Source: Copromyces sp. CBS 386.78
Taxonomy: Eukaryota > Ascomycota > Sordariomycetes > Sordariales > Sordariaceae
NCBI GenBank assembly: GCA_030685235.1
Contig: MU839103.1
Span: forward strand, 424,490-488,489
DNA length: 64,000 nt
Reading direction: 5' to 3'
The notes beneath the pieces are model-generated. The model saw only the letters and a list, made by a program, of their open reading frames with translations, did no database searches and was not told the DNA's origin. Positions 1 to 10,378 of this stretch are shown here, one piece after another; position 1 is the stretch's first letter; each line of letters starts with the position of its first letter. Position numbers and translations under genes: made by a program.

Positions 1-1011
1 CATAGACAATATGGGCCACACAAGCGCGTTGATAATACACTGCAATCATACCTTCGGGTTCCCACCGTGGCATGTCAAGAACACCCAACCATTCCAAAAC
101 CGATCCGATTACCAACAACACGGAAACGGTTTATTGCAATGATTCCTGGGTCGGGATTAGAGAACTTCCTTCCGCCGACACTCACTTCCATACCCATTCC
201 ATCCATACAGTCGCTGTTCATGCCAAAATTGACCCATCAGCTCATCTCTGCTTACTATTGCACCTCACAAATGGTGCCCAATAACAGGTTTGACCCCTGG
301 GGCTGTTTTACCATATCTAGGTAATGTAGGTACCGTTTCCAATGCCGATTGTGTACCCGTTCGGAGTTCGGACCTCAGATTGAGGCCGGTGATTCTGATC
401 GAGACCAGATGCTCCGCGAACAAAAGGTTGGATGGTAGTTTTTGTATGAAGGTGAGCACCTGAGAAGAGGGTTGCCTGAGATATCTCAAGGCACCTAAGG
501 TACAGGTATATAGATCCCTTCTCCCCGCTCGATCACTTGATGCGTCTTCTTCTCTCCCTTTCCTTTTTTTTTTTCTTCCTCTTCACATACCTGTGCCCGG
601 GGAGTGATCGTATGGATATTGCTACAGTTTTTTTGTGGTCATTTCTCATTACTCGTTGCCTACTCGTTTCTAATAATACATGGGTACTGATAAATTCGAC
701 TAAAAGTCATAGTAGAGTGCCCAACGTCCTGTCAGGAACTGCTTTTTGAGGTATTCGCAAAACATGTACGCGTGTTGATAGCATTTCCTTCCCGATACTC
801 CTACATGTCCTGTGTGAGTGTTAGTAAGCAGCTTGGTGACAATCCAACATCGTCCCATCGACGACGAATCTCTGGTCCAGACGTTCAGAACGCATTGAGA
901 CATTAAATGAATGACGAGGCTCCGACCAAGTACCTACCTTGTAAAGTCAACATATATGCGTCTCACACTCAGACTCAGAAACATTCTTTCTCGAGATCTC
1001 CGTGCATCTCC
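1..1011. other. intergenic, no gene seen
   Basis: Short open frames occur on both strands but none has a recognisable domain, plausible splice structure or a second exon. A poly-T/pyrimidine tract lies near 565-585. The right part is the 3' flank of the MFS gene. I see nothing else here. Confidence 0.6.
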
Positions 1012-2731
1012 TCAGAGACGCATCTCTTCCTGATCGGAGATTCTGGAAGGAGGCCGCGAGTGTCCGGACTCATCTTGGGTGGCATTTTTGGCCAGATGTT
1101 GCGCGTAGGGGGACTTCTTCCGCAGAGTCGGTCCGTAGATATACGTCAAGTAGACCGCCGCGACGAGAAGAAGGGAGATGGCGAACAGGATGGTGTTGGC
1201 GATCTCCAAGTGCCTCTTTCCCCCAATGTTGCTAACGAAGGGCGTTGCCGGCACAGTTAGGACACCAGCGAGGAAGTCGCGCGCCCATCCGTTACCTCCG
1301 GTAGCAGAGGCTGAGTAGGGGCCGTAGGCGCAGATCATGTACTGTTGCGTATTTAGTCAGCCCCGTGTTCCCAAGTCAAAGGCGTGGAATCAAGCTTACG
1401 TCGATGGTGGCCATGTAGATGGAATAGTTCGCAATGCCAATGATCGCGGAGCCAACCATAGTTCCAATCCAATGGATGGGTGGCCCGCTGCACGTCCAGG
1501 CAAAGATGATCAGACCGATGGGCAAGCATGGCGCAGTCCAAAGAAGCCACCATAGTCGAGATTCGTACTGCGCATGCTCGCTACGAGGCGTGAGATCGCG
1601 CGCCCTCTGATTGCGCTTGAAAGCCGGTAAAAAGGACAGCCAGGCGATCAGATACCCCAAGCCAATTGGGATGAAAGCAAGGCCGATTTGGATCTTTGAG
1701 AATCCCCACTGGTTGTAAACCAGAACAAAGGACTGGATCTGCATAAATATGAGGGCATCAGAGAATCCCGACAGTAGTGATAGGGCGAGGACAATCGGCT
1801 CCGTAAGAAGCATATGAAAGGGACGGCCCCAGATGCGCATCAATACCTTCCAACTCAAGCTTTGGAGGACGGGTCTGAGTTCATTGGGGCCGTAGAGATT
1901 GGGCGCCACGCCTGACTCCCTGCACCTCTTGGCAATTCTGTCGAGAAGAATAGTACATCTCGTCTCTGGAACACAGAGCAGGTGAAGAACTTGAACGAAA
2001 CCGCCAAAGATCAGCTGGATCCAGATGCACCACCTCCAGTCCAGATACGTCTCGACAAATCCGCCGACGATAGGGCCAAGGACTGATCCGCCCACCGAGG
2101 ACAGGACGATAAAAGAGACGGCAACCTGCTGGTTGGCAGGCTCGTACATGTCGGCAATCATGCCGAGGGTGACACTGCCACCGGCGCATGATAGGCCTCC
2201 TAGGGCGCGGCCAACGAGGATGGTTGCGAAATTGGGAGCAAGGGCGACGGGGATGGCCCAAATGTTGACCAGAAAGAGCGAGGCCTGCAGAACCTTTTTG
2301 CGACCAAATTCTTCGGACCACGGCGCCCATAGCTCGCACCCAAAGGCATAAGTGATGAGGAAGATGGCTGCGCCCCAGCGGGCCGTCTGAAGGCTGATGC
2401 CAAACTCTTCAGAGATGCCGGCAAGACCGTTGGAGTACAGCGACGTGTTGAAGTTCATGGATGTCTGAACGAGGAAGATGACGGTGAGGATCATCCATTT
2501 CCTGGATGTGGAGTACGAGTACGGGAGTTCGTAGTAGGCATCTTTCTTTTTCAGTTCAATCCTGAAGTCCAGACACCGGACCTCGCGGACCTTTGCGTCA
2601 CCACGGGTATTTCTGTTGGAAATCGAGTCTGAAGGGTGCAATGTATCTGCATCTTCTCCCAGTCGTGAACAGATATCACCCTTTTCCTTATCCAATTCAT
2701 CGGGCGGTGGTCGGTCATGGAGGGCGTGCAT
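1012..2731 (-). CDS. MFS drug:H+ antiporter (DHA1-type), 553 aa
   Basis: Complement of join(1012..1341, 1400..2731). A 58-bp intron (GTAAGC...ACAG) joins MATID to YMICAYGPY and restores the last membrane segments. The protein has a hydrophilic N-terminus of about 80 residues, then 12 predicted membrane segments. The TM2-3 region ends in EEFGRKKV (MFS motif A-like) and TM5 has GSVLGPIVGG, the motif C that marks drug:proton antiporters. The segment GRALGGLSCAGGSVTLG is typical of fungal DHA1 exporters (Tpo/Flr-like). It presumably exports toxic compounds or polyamines across the plasma membrane; the substrate cannot be read from sequence. It is divergent from the b5 reductase gene across 1.7 kb. 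The start at 2731 is a true ATG. Confidence 0.88.
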
Positions 2732-4465
2732 GACGTAGTTTTATGGCTTTCTGATGGGTCGAATTCAGGGTCTTTGAAGGGTCTCGAAAACCGAAATGGG
2801 TGCAGTGGTCTGTCGGTGCGTGTCAAGGAGCGTCGAGGATGAAGTCGAGATGACAGGTGCCGACTGACGAAAAGACAGATCGTATGCGAGTAATTATATA
2901 CAGCATAGAGCACTTGACGGGATTCTGGCATCAGCAGCGCTTCAAAGTAGGCTTGGCGTGGAGGATTGTAAACATATGACGGCGTCACCGTGCGAGTGCT
3001 GAGTCGTGTTGAATCGATGATGGTATGGGGGGGCGAAGAGCTCTTTTTTTTGAGCCTGGAATGGCCTATATCGACTTGCACCAGGATGAGGAAGCAAAGA
3101 AAGCTGGAGGCGAAGAGGAGGAGGAGAACAAGCTCCCCGGGATATGGGCTAGTTTTTGATGCTGAAGAGGAAACATCGTGGAGCTCGTGAAGCTGCTGGT
3201 TTTGACCTTGTGATTGATTTTGCTGTGAGCTGCAGGTTGCCAGTAAGTGTTGGAAGACATGTTGCTTGACGACCGGAGATGCATCACCGAGGTAACTGGG
3301 AGCTCACGGGTTCTGTTTTTGCGGATGAGAAGGATGTTTTGGGAGTCACGGTTGTGAAGTTGGAGAGTTTGGAGAAATGGTGGAGAGAAGTGGGTTGGTA
3401 ACAGTCCCTTGCTTGGCGTTGATGTACCCCCGAGCTTTTGCAGTTAAGGCACATCGGTCATCTGACAGAAAGTCTGGGGTACAGATCAGACCATGCTAAC
3501 AGAGCGGACTGCATGGTACTTGGCCAAGCTTGACTGCTGCGTGCCTTGCATTACCCCACCACTCCAGCGGGGATATAGCTCGGTACGTACCGTGGCATTA
3601 AAACCACAACTTCCACTTGACAACTGCGGCCTGGAAAGCTTCGCTTCTTCCTTTTTTCCAATCCAGAAATGACCCAAGTCTACCGGTTGACTCAAGTTGC
3701 TTGAATACCCTCTCCAACGTTGAGTGTTCATCTTCCCTTTTCTTTGAGTTGCCACCCTGATCGTTGGTCGTTGTTTTTGTGGTGATGCAATCATCATCCG
3801 GTCCCGGTCAGCACACGGCGTTGTTTTACATTGGCCGATGTGGTCGTACACCCGACATGCATCGCCATTGTGGAAGAAAATAGAACACGGCACGGCGGGA
3901 TACTTCCCTCTGTGCTGGGTGCTGTCGGTCGCCCGTTCGGGACCGAGTGAGCAGAAAACAGCCCATCTGACACCATTGCGGTTTCTGATCCAAACAGTCG
4001 ACGGTGATCGTCTCGTCTCCGCCCTCGCGTGTTCCATTGTCAACTCAACTTCCATTTATTTCTCTCTGCTGGTCGAGGTTTCCAGGGCAGTGACACATCG
4101 GGCGTGTTGTTTTTTTTCACAGCTCCCTATCAGATGGGATGGCTGCCCTCCAGTCCCATCCCTTCGGCTCAGTCCCGGGTCAAGACATTCACTTGGCCCT
4201 TCAGCCTGCCTGGCTGCTTTAAGAATGCGCCCCTCCTGGACTTCCCCAGGGCAAGTTCCGAATGCCGTGCACCGCCGTCCTTTGTGGACCCTTACATCCC
4301 GCATTTAAACCTACAGCATAACACTATTTACGACGCAGAACGAGCTGCTGGTCTCGCCCGACAAGCAAGCCATCGTACCCGACGCACCTTGCCTGTGCGC
4401 CACTCCTGCTTTCACGACGGCTTATTAAAGGACGACAGCATCCCCCCGCCCGCGCGCCTGTCAAC
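2732..4465. other. divergent promoter region between MFS exporter and b5 reductase
   Basis: About 1.7 kb separate two divergent start codons. Open frames here are short and lack domain similarity. The stretch 4,030-4,460 is pyrimidine-rich and CT-rich, as expected for the 5' leader of the reductase gene. Confidence 0.5.
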
Positions 4466-5514
4466 ATGCCTCCCTACTACAACCCATTCAAAATCAACCC
4501 GAACTTCCTCCGTCATCCTACCCTCAAAGCTAGTGTAATGAGTACTCAAGTTGCTGTCGCGGCTGGTGTTGCTGGCCTGGGAATCTACGCCTTCTACCTG
4601 AGACAGAACGCAAGCGGAAGCGCAACAGGAGCTGCTCTCGCAACCAACATGGACGCCAAAGATCTCAAGCCGGGCAAGCTGCCTCTGTCGGGCTTTGGCT
4701 TCCACAGCTTGCGCCTCCACAGCACCGAGCTCGTCAACCACAACACCAAGAAGCTGCGGTTTGAGCTCCCCGATCCCTCTCAGCCAAGCGGCTTGGGCCT
4801 CACCTCCGCTCTTCTGACCATCTCCTTCCCCAAGGGACGATGGCTTCCTGTTCTCCGCCCATACACCCCCACAAGCGACCTGAGTAAGTCCTACCATCAT
4901 CCTTTATCTATTTCCGTCAACCCACTAACTGACACCCACCACCAGACGAGCCCGGCTACGTCGAGCTGATGGTCAAGCTCTACCCCGGCGGAAAGCAAAG
5001 TACCCACCTGCACTCTCTGCAGCCCGGCGACACCCTAACCGTGGCTCCCATCCCAGAGCTCAAGTGGACGCCCAACAAGCATCCGCACGTAGCCATGATC
5101 GCCGGCGGCGCCGGCATCACCCCCATGTACCAGCTCGTGCGCGGCATCCTGACAAACCCGGCCGACAGCACCCGCATCACGCTGGTCTGGGGTGTCAACA
5201 CGGACGAGGACATCTTTTTGCGCGACCAGCTTGCTAAGCTCGAGGAGAGCTATCCCGGTCGCTTGAGGACTGTTTATGTTGTTTCTCAACCGTCTGCGCA
5301 GTCGCCGCATCAGAAGGGGTACGTGAATAGGCAGGTGTTGGAGCAGGTCGGGCTCGGTGGTGCCGGTGTGGAGAGCAACGGGACAAAGGTGTTGCTTTGT
5401 GGACCGCCGGCCATGGAGAAGGCGTTGAAGGGGACCAAGGGATGGGTGGGTGGTGGGAAGAAGGGGGTGTTGCAGGAGTTGGGGTATACACAGGATCAGA
5501 TCTACAGCTTTTAG
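4466..5514 (+). CDS. NADH-cytochrome b5 reductase (Mcr1-like), 328 aa
   Basis: join(4466..4883, 4946..5514) with a 62-bp intron (GTAAGT...CCAG) that restores codon N140. It transfers electrons from NADH through FAD to cytochrome b5 or related acceptors. An N-terminal hydrophobic segment at about residues 23-43 anchors the protein, as in mitochondrial outer-membrane Mcr1. The FAD-binding motif RPYT lies at 131-134 and STHL at about 158-161. The NADH-binding motif GGAGITPMY lies at about 193-201 and CGPP begins at about 291. The C-terminus ends in Phe (DQIYSF), as is usual in this family. Whether this is the Mcr1 orthologue or a paralogue needs a tree. Confidence 0.88.
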
Positions 5515-6360
5515 ATTGATGGGTGAGTGTGAAGAGGAGCATGTTTGCATGGTGTGGGATTGTGATGGATGGGGGTTGGCGGGAGTTTTGTATGATGAGT
5601 GCTCAGAAGTTGGTCATTACAGATTGAGGAGTTAGTTGTTGCGATAACGCCAAGATTGTGCTTAGTTGCTTTGTTAAGCAATGTTCGTCAACAAGTGTTT
5701 TCACTCTGGTGGTTCCAAAGTTGGAACTGGCGACCCTATTCCTCCGTTTGTCTGTTAGAAATAGTTCTGGGTTACCTGGCACCACATCAAAGGCTTGCTT
5801 GCGGAGTTTGCTCTCCATGCAGTTACATATGATCTTGCCTGAGATCTCCAGACACTTGCTGTCAATGCGGGCCACACCTAGAAGAACATGCCCATAGGCA
5901 TACCTATGTTTAAGGTCACATGTAACGACCGGCCCTCAAGATTCCCGATGTAGCTCTTTCTGCAAGGCGGTCGTAGAAATAAACCGAATAGGTTATGATC
6001 AGTACACATTCAAGCGTCTCTCATATTTCTTCAAACCTAGTCTCCAGGCCTCTTCTACAGCCAAGGCGAGGCGTTTAGGGCTGTCAAGTTCGGTTGATTT
6101 GTACGACCTCTTCGCCTGTCAAACTCACTTGACTACCACAAGCTAAGAGGATTGGCCAGGTAGCACCCATAATGTTCTCATCACCAGAGCTAATTGCCAG
6201 TGAAGATACCTTAGATCGGTGTACAAAATCTGCGTTGATGGGAAATAATTCGGTTTCGACGGCACTAACATTTCATGTTTCCGATAGGACGAGTTTCCAA
6301 AGTACCTTGCAGATTGCAATAGTTAGCTACGAGGTGAGGAACACATCAACATTATTCCAA
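5515..6360. other. intergenic, 3' flank of b5 reductase and possible relic DNA
   Basis: No gene is supported. The minus strand just right of this stretch carries a transposase fragment, so part of 5.9-6.4 kb may be its eroded 3' side, but I could not follow transposase similarity below 6361. Confidence 0.4.
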
Positions 6361-6570
6361 TCATGGGATATTATCCCTAAGAACTCTATCGATGGGAAGT
6401 CGATAATGAAGCTCCAGAAACTTCCTACTCAATATCATCCTCATCCGTTTCCGAACGTGTTCAATGGGGTTGAGATGCGGACTGTGCGGCAGACACTCTA
6501 TGCGCACCGGATTCAAGATTCTCCAACCAAACCAGGTCTTGGTCGCCCTTGAAGTGCAAATTACAATTGA
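6361..6570 (-). pseudogene. Tc1/mariner transposase relic
   Basis: The minus-strand frame reads TSRATKTWFGWRI, then CLPHSPHLNPIEHVRKR. This matches the C-terminal part of Tc1/mariner DDE transposases (family pattern HTSRATKTWF...SPDLNPIEHVW). The catalytic acidic residue of the SPDLNPIE motif is His here, so the copy is dead. A stop follows at 6361. No N-terminal part, catalytic DD upstream, or clear terminal inverted repeats could be found. Confidence 0.6.
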
Positions 6571-6591
6571 TGAGAAATTAACGCAGCACAT

Positions 6592-6933
6592 GTACCACTC
6601 TCAACATCATCGTTCTCCAGACTCAGGCATTGATGTTGTCCTTCTGGTGAAGAGGGCGGGTGAATGATACAGGGACAGTGCGAGTTGATACAGTCCACTT
6701 ACACAGCGGGAGCCCCACTTTGATCTGGCCAAGGACCCAATTCCACTTTCAGTGCAACGGCTTAAGAGTGCCAGTCCACTGAGGGCCACTGTGTTGCGGG
6801 GATCGACATGGACGTTGAACTTTTTTTCTGCCAATTCCCAGAACATTCGTCTCCCCAAACAATTGAATCTCGCCATTCCAATTGATCTTTGCCAGCACCA
6901 CCACCCTTCGTTTTTGCAGCAAAATCAATCAAA
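6592..6933 (+). other. leader and promoter region of dbp7
   Basis: This is 342 bp upstream of the helicase ATG. The open frame of the helicase continues upstream to a TTG at 6889, but the ATG at 6934 in context TCAAAATGG is the credible start. No other element recognised. Confidence 0.4.
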
Positions 6934-9369
6934 ATGGCGGACGATGACATGTTCCTCAACTTTGAGATCGGAGATGCTCCGATCAAGCAAACAGTCAAGT
7001 ACACTGGTGGCCGTTGGAGGGACCGAGTCAAGGCGCAAAAGGGCGAGAAGGGTGGACAAGACCAGACAAAAGAGGCCTCGACAGGGCGACGAGACGACTA
7101 CTACGCGAACAGAGGCGCGAAACGTCAGCGGACAGAGGATGGAGACGCCGGCAGATTCTCCAAAACTCCACGAACAAGCAATCCTGCCCCGAGAGGCCCA
7201 GCGCCGCCCCCGACACATGCCATGAAGACCGGCCTCGTATCGTCGCGACTGTTTACCTCGAACCCCGTTCCCGTAACCGATTTCGAGGAGGCCGAAGTCG
7301 AAGAAGCTGAGCCAGCACAGCCCTCGAACGCTCCCCTCACGGCCGAAGCAGAGAACTTCCTCTCATTGGGTCTCTCCCGACGTGTATCCCAGCACCTGGC
7401 GACGAAGCTCGAGATGAAGGCCCCGACAGCCATCCAGAAGAATACGATACCACAATTGATCAAGGAGGACACCGATGCCTTCCTACAAGCCGAGACGGGT
7501 TCCGGAAAGACGCTAGCATACCTTCTCCCCATCGTCCACAGGATATTGGCCCTCAGTCACAACGAGGACGGTACCCCCAAGGCCACCAAGGTGCACCGCA
7601 ACTCAGGACTCTTCGCCATTATCCTTGCTCCCACCCGCGAACTTTGCAAGCAGATCGCTGTTGTGCTCGAGAAGGTATTGCGCTGCGCCCCTTGGTTAGT
7701 GTGTACCACGGTAATTGGCGGTGAAAGCAAAAAGTCGGAGAAGGCGCGCATCAGAAAGGGTGTCAACATCCTGATTGCTACCCCCGGTCGCTTGACCGAT
7801 CATCTCGACAACACAAAGGTTCTCGAAGTTGGTACGGTCCGCTGGCTGGTACTCGATGAAGGTGATCGCATGATGGAAATGGGTTTCGAGGACGATATCA
7901 AGACTATTGTCGGCAAGATCAGGGCGGGTACACTACAGAAGAAGAACGCCGAGGGTGTGGTTCTGGACGGTGTTCTTCCTTCGAGGAGAGTCACGGTTCT
8001 TTGCTCGGCTACCATGAAGATGAACGTGCAGAAGCTGGGCGAGATCAGTTTGGAGGATGCCGTTCACATCACTGCGTCCAAGAGCGATATGGAGAAGGAT
8101 GCCGAGACTGGTGCGGTTGAGACGGCGTTCTCTGCGCCCGCCCAGTTGAAGCAGGCCGCTATCATTACACCCGCCAAGTTGCGCTTGGTCACGCTTATTG
8201 CGCTGCTCAAGTCGACTTTTGCCAGGAAGGGCTCGGTCATGAAGGCCATCATCTTCATCTCGTGTGCCGACTCGGTCGACTACCACTTCGAGCTTCTCAA
8301 GTCTACCGCACCGCGCGCTGAGCCCGAACCTAAGCCCGAAGGCGAAGCTCCCACCAAGCCGAACATCCACATCGAGACGACCGTCGGGCCAGCAACATAC
8401 ATCACCTCCCCAGCCAACCCCACCGTGATGCTGCACAAGCTCCACGGTTCGCTTGCTCAGCCCGTCCGTACCGCCACCCTCAAGGCCTTTAGCGAGTGCA
8501 AGGACCCCGCCGTGCTCATCACCACCGATATCTCCTCCCGTGGTCTCGATGTCCCCGCCGTCGAACTTGTCATCGAATATGACCCGGCCTTCGCCGTACC
8601 CGACCACATGCATCGTATCGGTCGTACCGCGCGTGCCGGTCGCGCCGGTAAAGCCGTTCTTTTCCTCCTCCCCGGCTCCGAAGAAGGCTACATCTCCATC
8701 CTACCTAAATCGACCCCCATCGCGCCCCAGCTTTACGATTCCGTTCTGCAAAAGGGCTTCGCCACAACCATCAACGTGCCCGGCACCGAGTCCGGCGTTC
8801 TCGAAACCGATCGTCAGTCCTGGGCCTCCCGCGCCGAAGCGCTCCAGCTACACTTTGAGCAGCGTCTCCTCGCTCCTCTCCCCGGCGCCACGCCCGTCTT
8901 CGAATCCAAATCCGAAAAATTCGCCGCTTCCAAGCAAGGCAAGAAGGGCAAGAAGGACGCCAAGAAGGACGCGGAGAACAAAACCCCCGACAACCCGCTC
9001 CTCGTCTCGGCCCGCCAGGCCTTCCGCTCGCACATCCGCGCCTACGCCACGCACGTCCGCGAGGAGCGCGTCTACTTTGACATGACCGCGCTACATCTCG
9101 GTCACATGGCCAAGGCCTTTGGGCTGCGCGAGGCGCCCGGTGGAATTGGCGGTGGTGTTTCACGGAGAACGCACAGGCCTGTGCAGCCTGGTGATAAGAC
9201 GAATAAGACGAGCAGGAATGTGGGTGATGGTTCTAGTACTCTCAGGAAGCCGAGGAATGAGGATGATGACAGGGACTTTGGTGCGGCGGATGAGGATGCG
9301 GGACGGAGGATGAAGGAGAAGATGAAGATGATGATGGGGAATATGGCTAGTGAGTTTAACTTGGGTTAA
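6934..9369 (+). CDS. dbp7: DEAD-box ATP-dependent RNA helicase Dbp7, 811 aa
   Basis: Single exon. Dbp7 (human DDX31) is a nucleolar helicase of 60S subunit assembly. The N-terminus opens MADDDMFLNFEIGD, followed by a basic low-complexity region. The helicase core follows in order: Q motif (LGLSRRVSQHLATKL...TAIQ), motif I AETGSGKT at about 186-193, PTRELC, TPGRL, motif II DEGD at about 308 in place of DEAD, SAT, FISCADSVD, DISSRGLDVP, and motif VI HRIGRTARAGRAG from about 560. The DEGD variant and a long C-terminal extension with a Lys-rich patch and an RAFRSHIRAYATH segment are characteristic of Dbp7. It is adjacent to the tRNA-Lys gene but not functionally linked. Confidence 0.95.
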   Translation: MADDDMFLNFEIGDAPIKQTVKYTGGRWRDRVKAQKGEKGGQDQTKEASTGRRDDYYANRGAKRQRTEDGDAGRFSKTPRTSNPAPRGPAPPPTHAMKTGLVSSRLFTSNPVPVTDFEEAEVEEAEPAQPSNAPLTAEAENFLSLGLSRRVSQHLATKLEMKAPTAIQKNTIPQLIKEDTDAFLQAETGSGKTLAYLLPIVHRILALSHNEDGTPKATKVHRNSGLFAIILAPTRELCKQIAVVLEKVLRCAPWLVCTTVIGGESKKSEKARIRKGVNILIATPGRLTDHLDNTKVLEVGTVRWLVLDEGDRMMEMGFEDDIKTIVGKIRAGTLQKKNAEGVVLDGVLPSRRVTVLCSATMKMNVQKLGEISLEDAVHITASKSDMEKDAETGAVETAFSAPAQLKQAAIITPAKLRLVTLIALLKSTFARKGSVMKAIIFISCADSVDYHFELLKSTAPRAEPEPKPEGEAPTKPNIHIETTVGPATYITSPANPTVMLHKLHGSLAQPVRTATLKAFSECKDPAVLITTDISSRGLDVPAVELVIEYDPAFAVPDHMHRIGRTARAGRAGKAVLFLLPGSEEGYISILPKSTPIAPQLYDSVLQKGFATTINVPGTESGVLETDRQSWASRAEALQLHFEQRLLAPLPGATPVFESKSEKFAASKQGKKGKKDAKKDAENKTPDNPLLVSARQAFRSHIRAYATHVREERVYFDMTALHLGHMAKAFGLREAPGGIGGGVSRRTHRPVQPGDKTNKTSRNVGDGSSTLRKPRNEDDDRDFGAADEDAGRRMKEKMKMMMGNMASEFNLG

Positions 9370-9755
9370 ATGCGTTTAAGCGAACCTTGCTTGGGTTGGT
9401 GTGGCTGGATAGGTTGGAATGGATGGGATGGTACAATGTGCATTATTATCAGTTAAGAGTAAGGTACTAGGAACATATACCCCAGGAGCAGGAGAAGAGT
9501 GTCGATATGGATGTGGGAATGGGAATGCGATAAAAAGCTGGATATTTTTTCTTTGTTCATTATACGACAGTTACAATGGAACCGGTTGGTGATTTCCTTT
9601 CATCGACAAAGACTTGGCAGCTGGCAAGGGAGTGGCTTGCTTGCTGGTGGTGGTGATGCTGCTCGTTAGTTGTGTTTCGCACGAATGTTTGACCAGAGCA
9701 CAAGGTCCTCCCAAGTTTATAGGTGGACTTTCCGCACGGCCAATCACACAAAAAA
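9370..9755. other. 3' flank of dbp7 and 5' flank of tRNA-Lys
   Basis: 386 bp without a coding frame worth reporting. A GGTGGTGGTGATG run lies near 9645-9660. Confidence 0.4.
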
Positions 9756-9856
9756 GCCCGCGTGGCGCAATTGGTTAGCGCGTCAGACTTTTAAAGAAAC
9801 CTTGACGGGTCTTCTAAGCCATCTGAATGTTGCGAGTTCGAGTCTCGCCGTGGGCG
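9756..9856 (+). tRNA. tRNA-Lys (UUU), with intron
   Basis: The acceptor stem GCCCGCG (9756-9762) pairs with CGTGGGC (9849-9855), with discriminator G at 9856. The D stem is GCGC/GCGC around AATTGGTTA. The anticodon stem TCAGA (9783-9787) pairs with TCTGA (9822-9826), and the anticodon TTT sits at 9790-9792. A 27-nt intron at 9794-9820 lies in the canonical position after base 37. The T arm is GCGAG-TTCGAGT-CTCGC. A Pol III terminator T-run follows at 9860-9864. Mature length is 74 nt before CCA addition. All stems close apart from one G-T pair in the acceptor. Confidence 0.95.
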
Positions 9857-9857
9857 A

Positions 9858-9864
9858 TTCTTTT
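9858..9864 (+). terminator. Pol III T-run terminator of tRNA-Lys
   Basis: ATTCTTTTT directly follows the tRNA 3' end. Confidence 0.7.
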
Positions 9865-10378
9865 TGCCCTTTTTTTCGACTTTTGGATTGTTTTCTTTCT
9901 CTCTCCCCTTGTTCATTCTTTCCTGTTTATTTTTCGTCTGCGGTGTCCCTTTTTCTGGTTGGTTTTACTTGATATAGGTATCGAGTTCAACAACGACGTC
10001 ATCTATGCGTCCTTCTTGGGATACAATGCAGACATCACCTTCCCTTTTGTGTCCTCATCTTTCGAAATGCAAACAAAATCCAATCGAGTCACGGTGTCCA
10101 AATCCAGAGTCATTTGAGGATATCATCCCACCGTCGGGCACGGGGCACGCAAAGACCCAAACAGTATGGGAATCGCGCATGCTTGTACGGAAGGCACCCA
10201 TCACGACAGGAAGGAAGCTACCTACCATGACAAGGAAGGAACAGCGGGATTTCCATGTATGCAAACCGACTCGGAGCTTCCCCTCGCCTCTGGAGGTCTT
10301 CATTTTCTTCTTCTCCAGAATCAATTGCTTCATGCTTCCCCATTTCGCCGGACAGTGACACCCACCACGTCACCCGCC
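9865..10378. other. intergenic, no gene seen
   Basis: Between the tRNA gene and the stop codon of the minus-strand regulator gene. It probably contains the regulator's 3' UTR. No element recognised. Confidence 0.4.

Noticed and set aside
67..324. 85-codon open frame at the left end
   Set aside because: No domain, signal or splice partners, and an overlapping alternative frame is equally open. Probably chance.
537..749. 70-codon frame with a hydrophobic start resembling a signal peptide
   Set aside because: The hydrophobic run comes from a poly-T tract (FFFFF). No conserved sequence follows.
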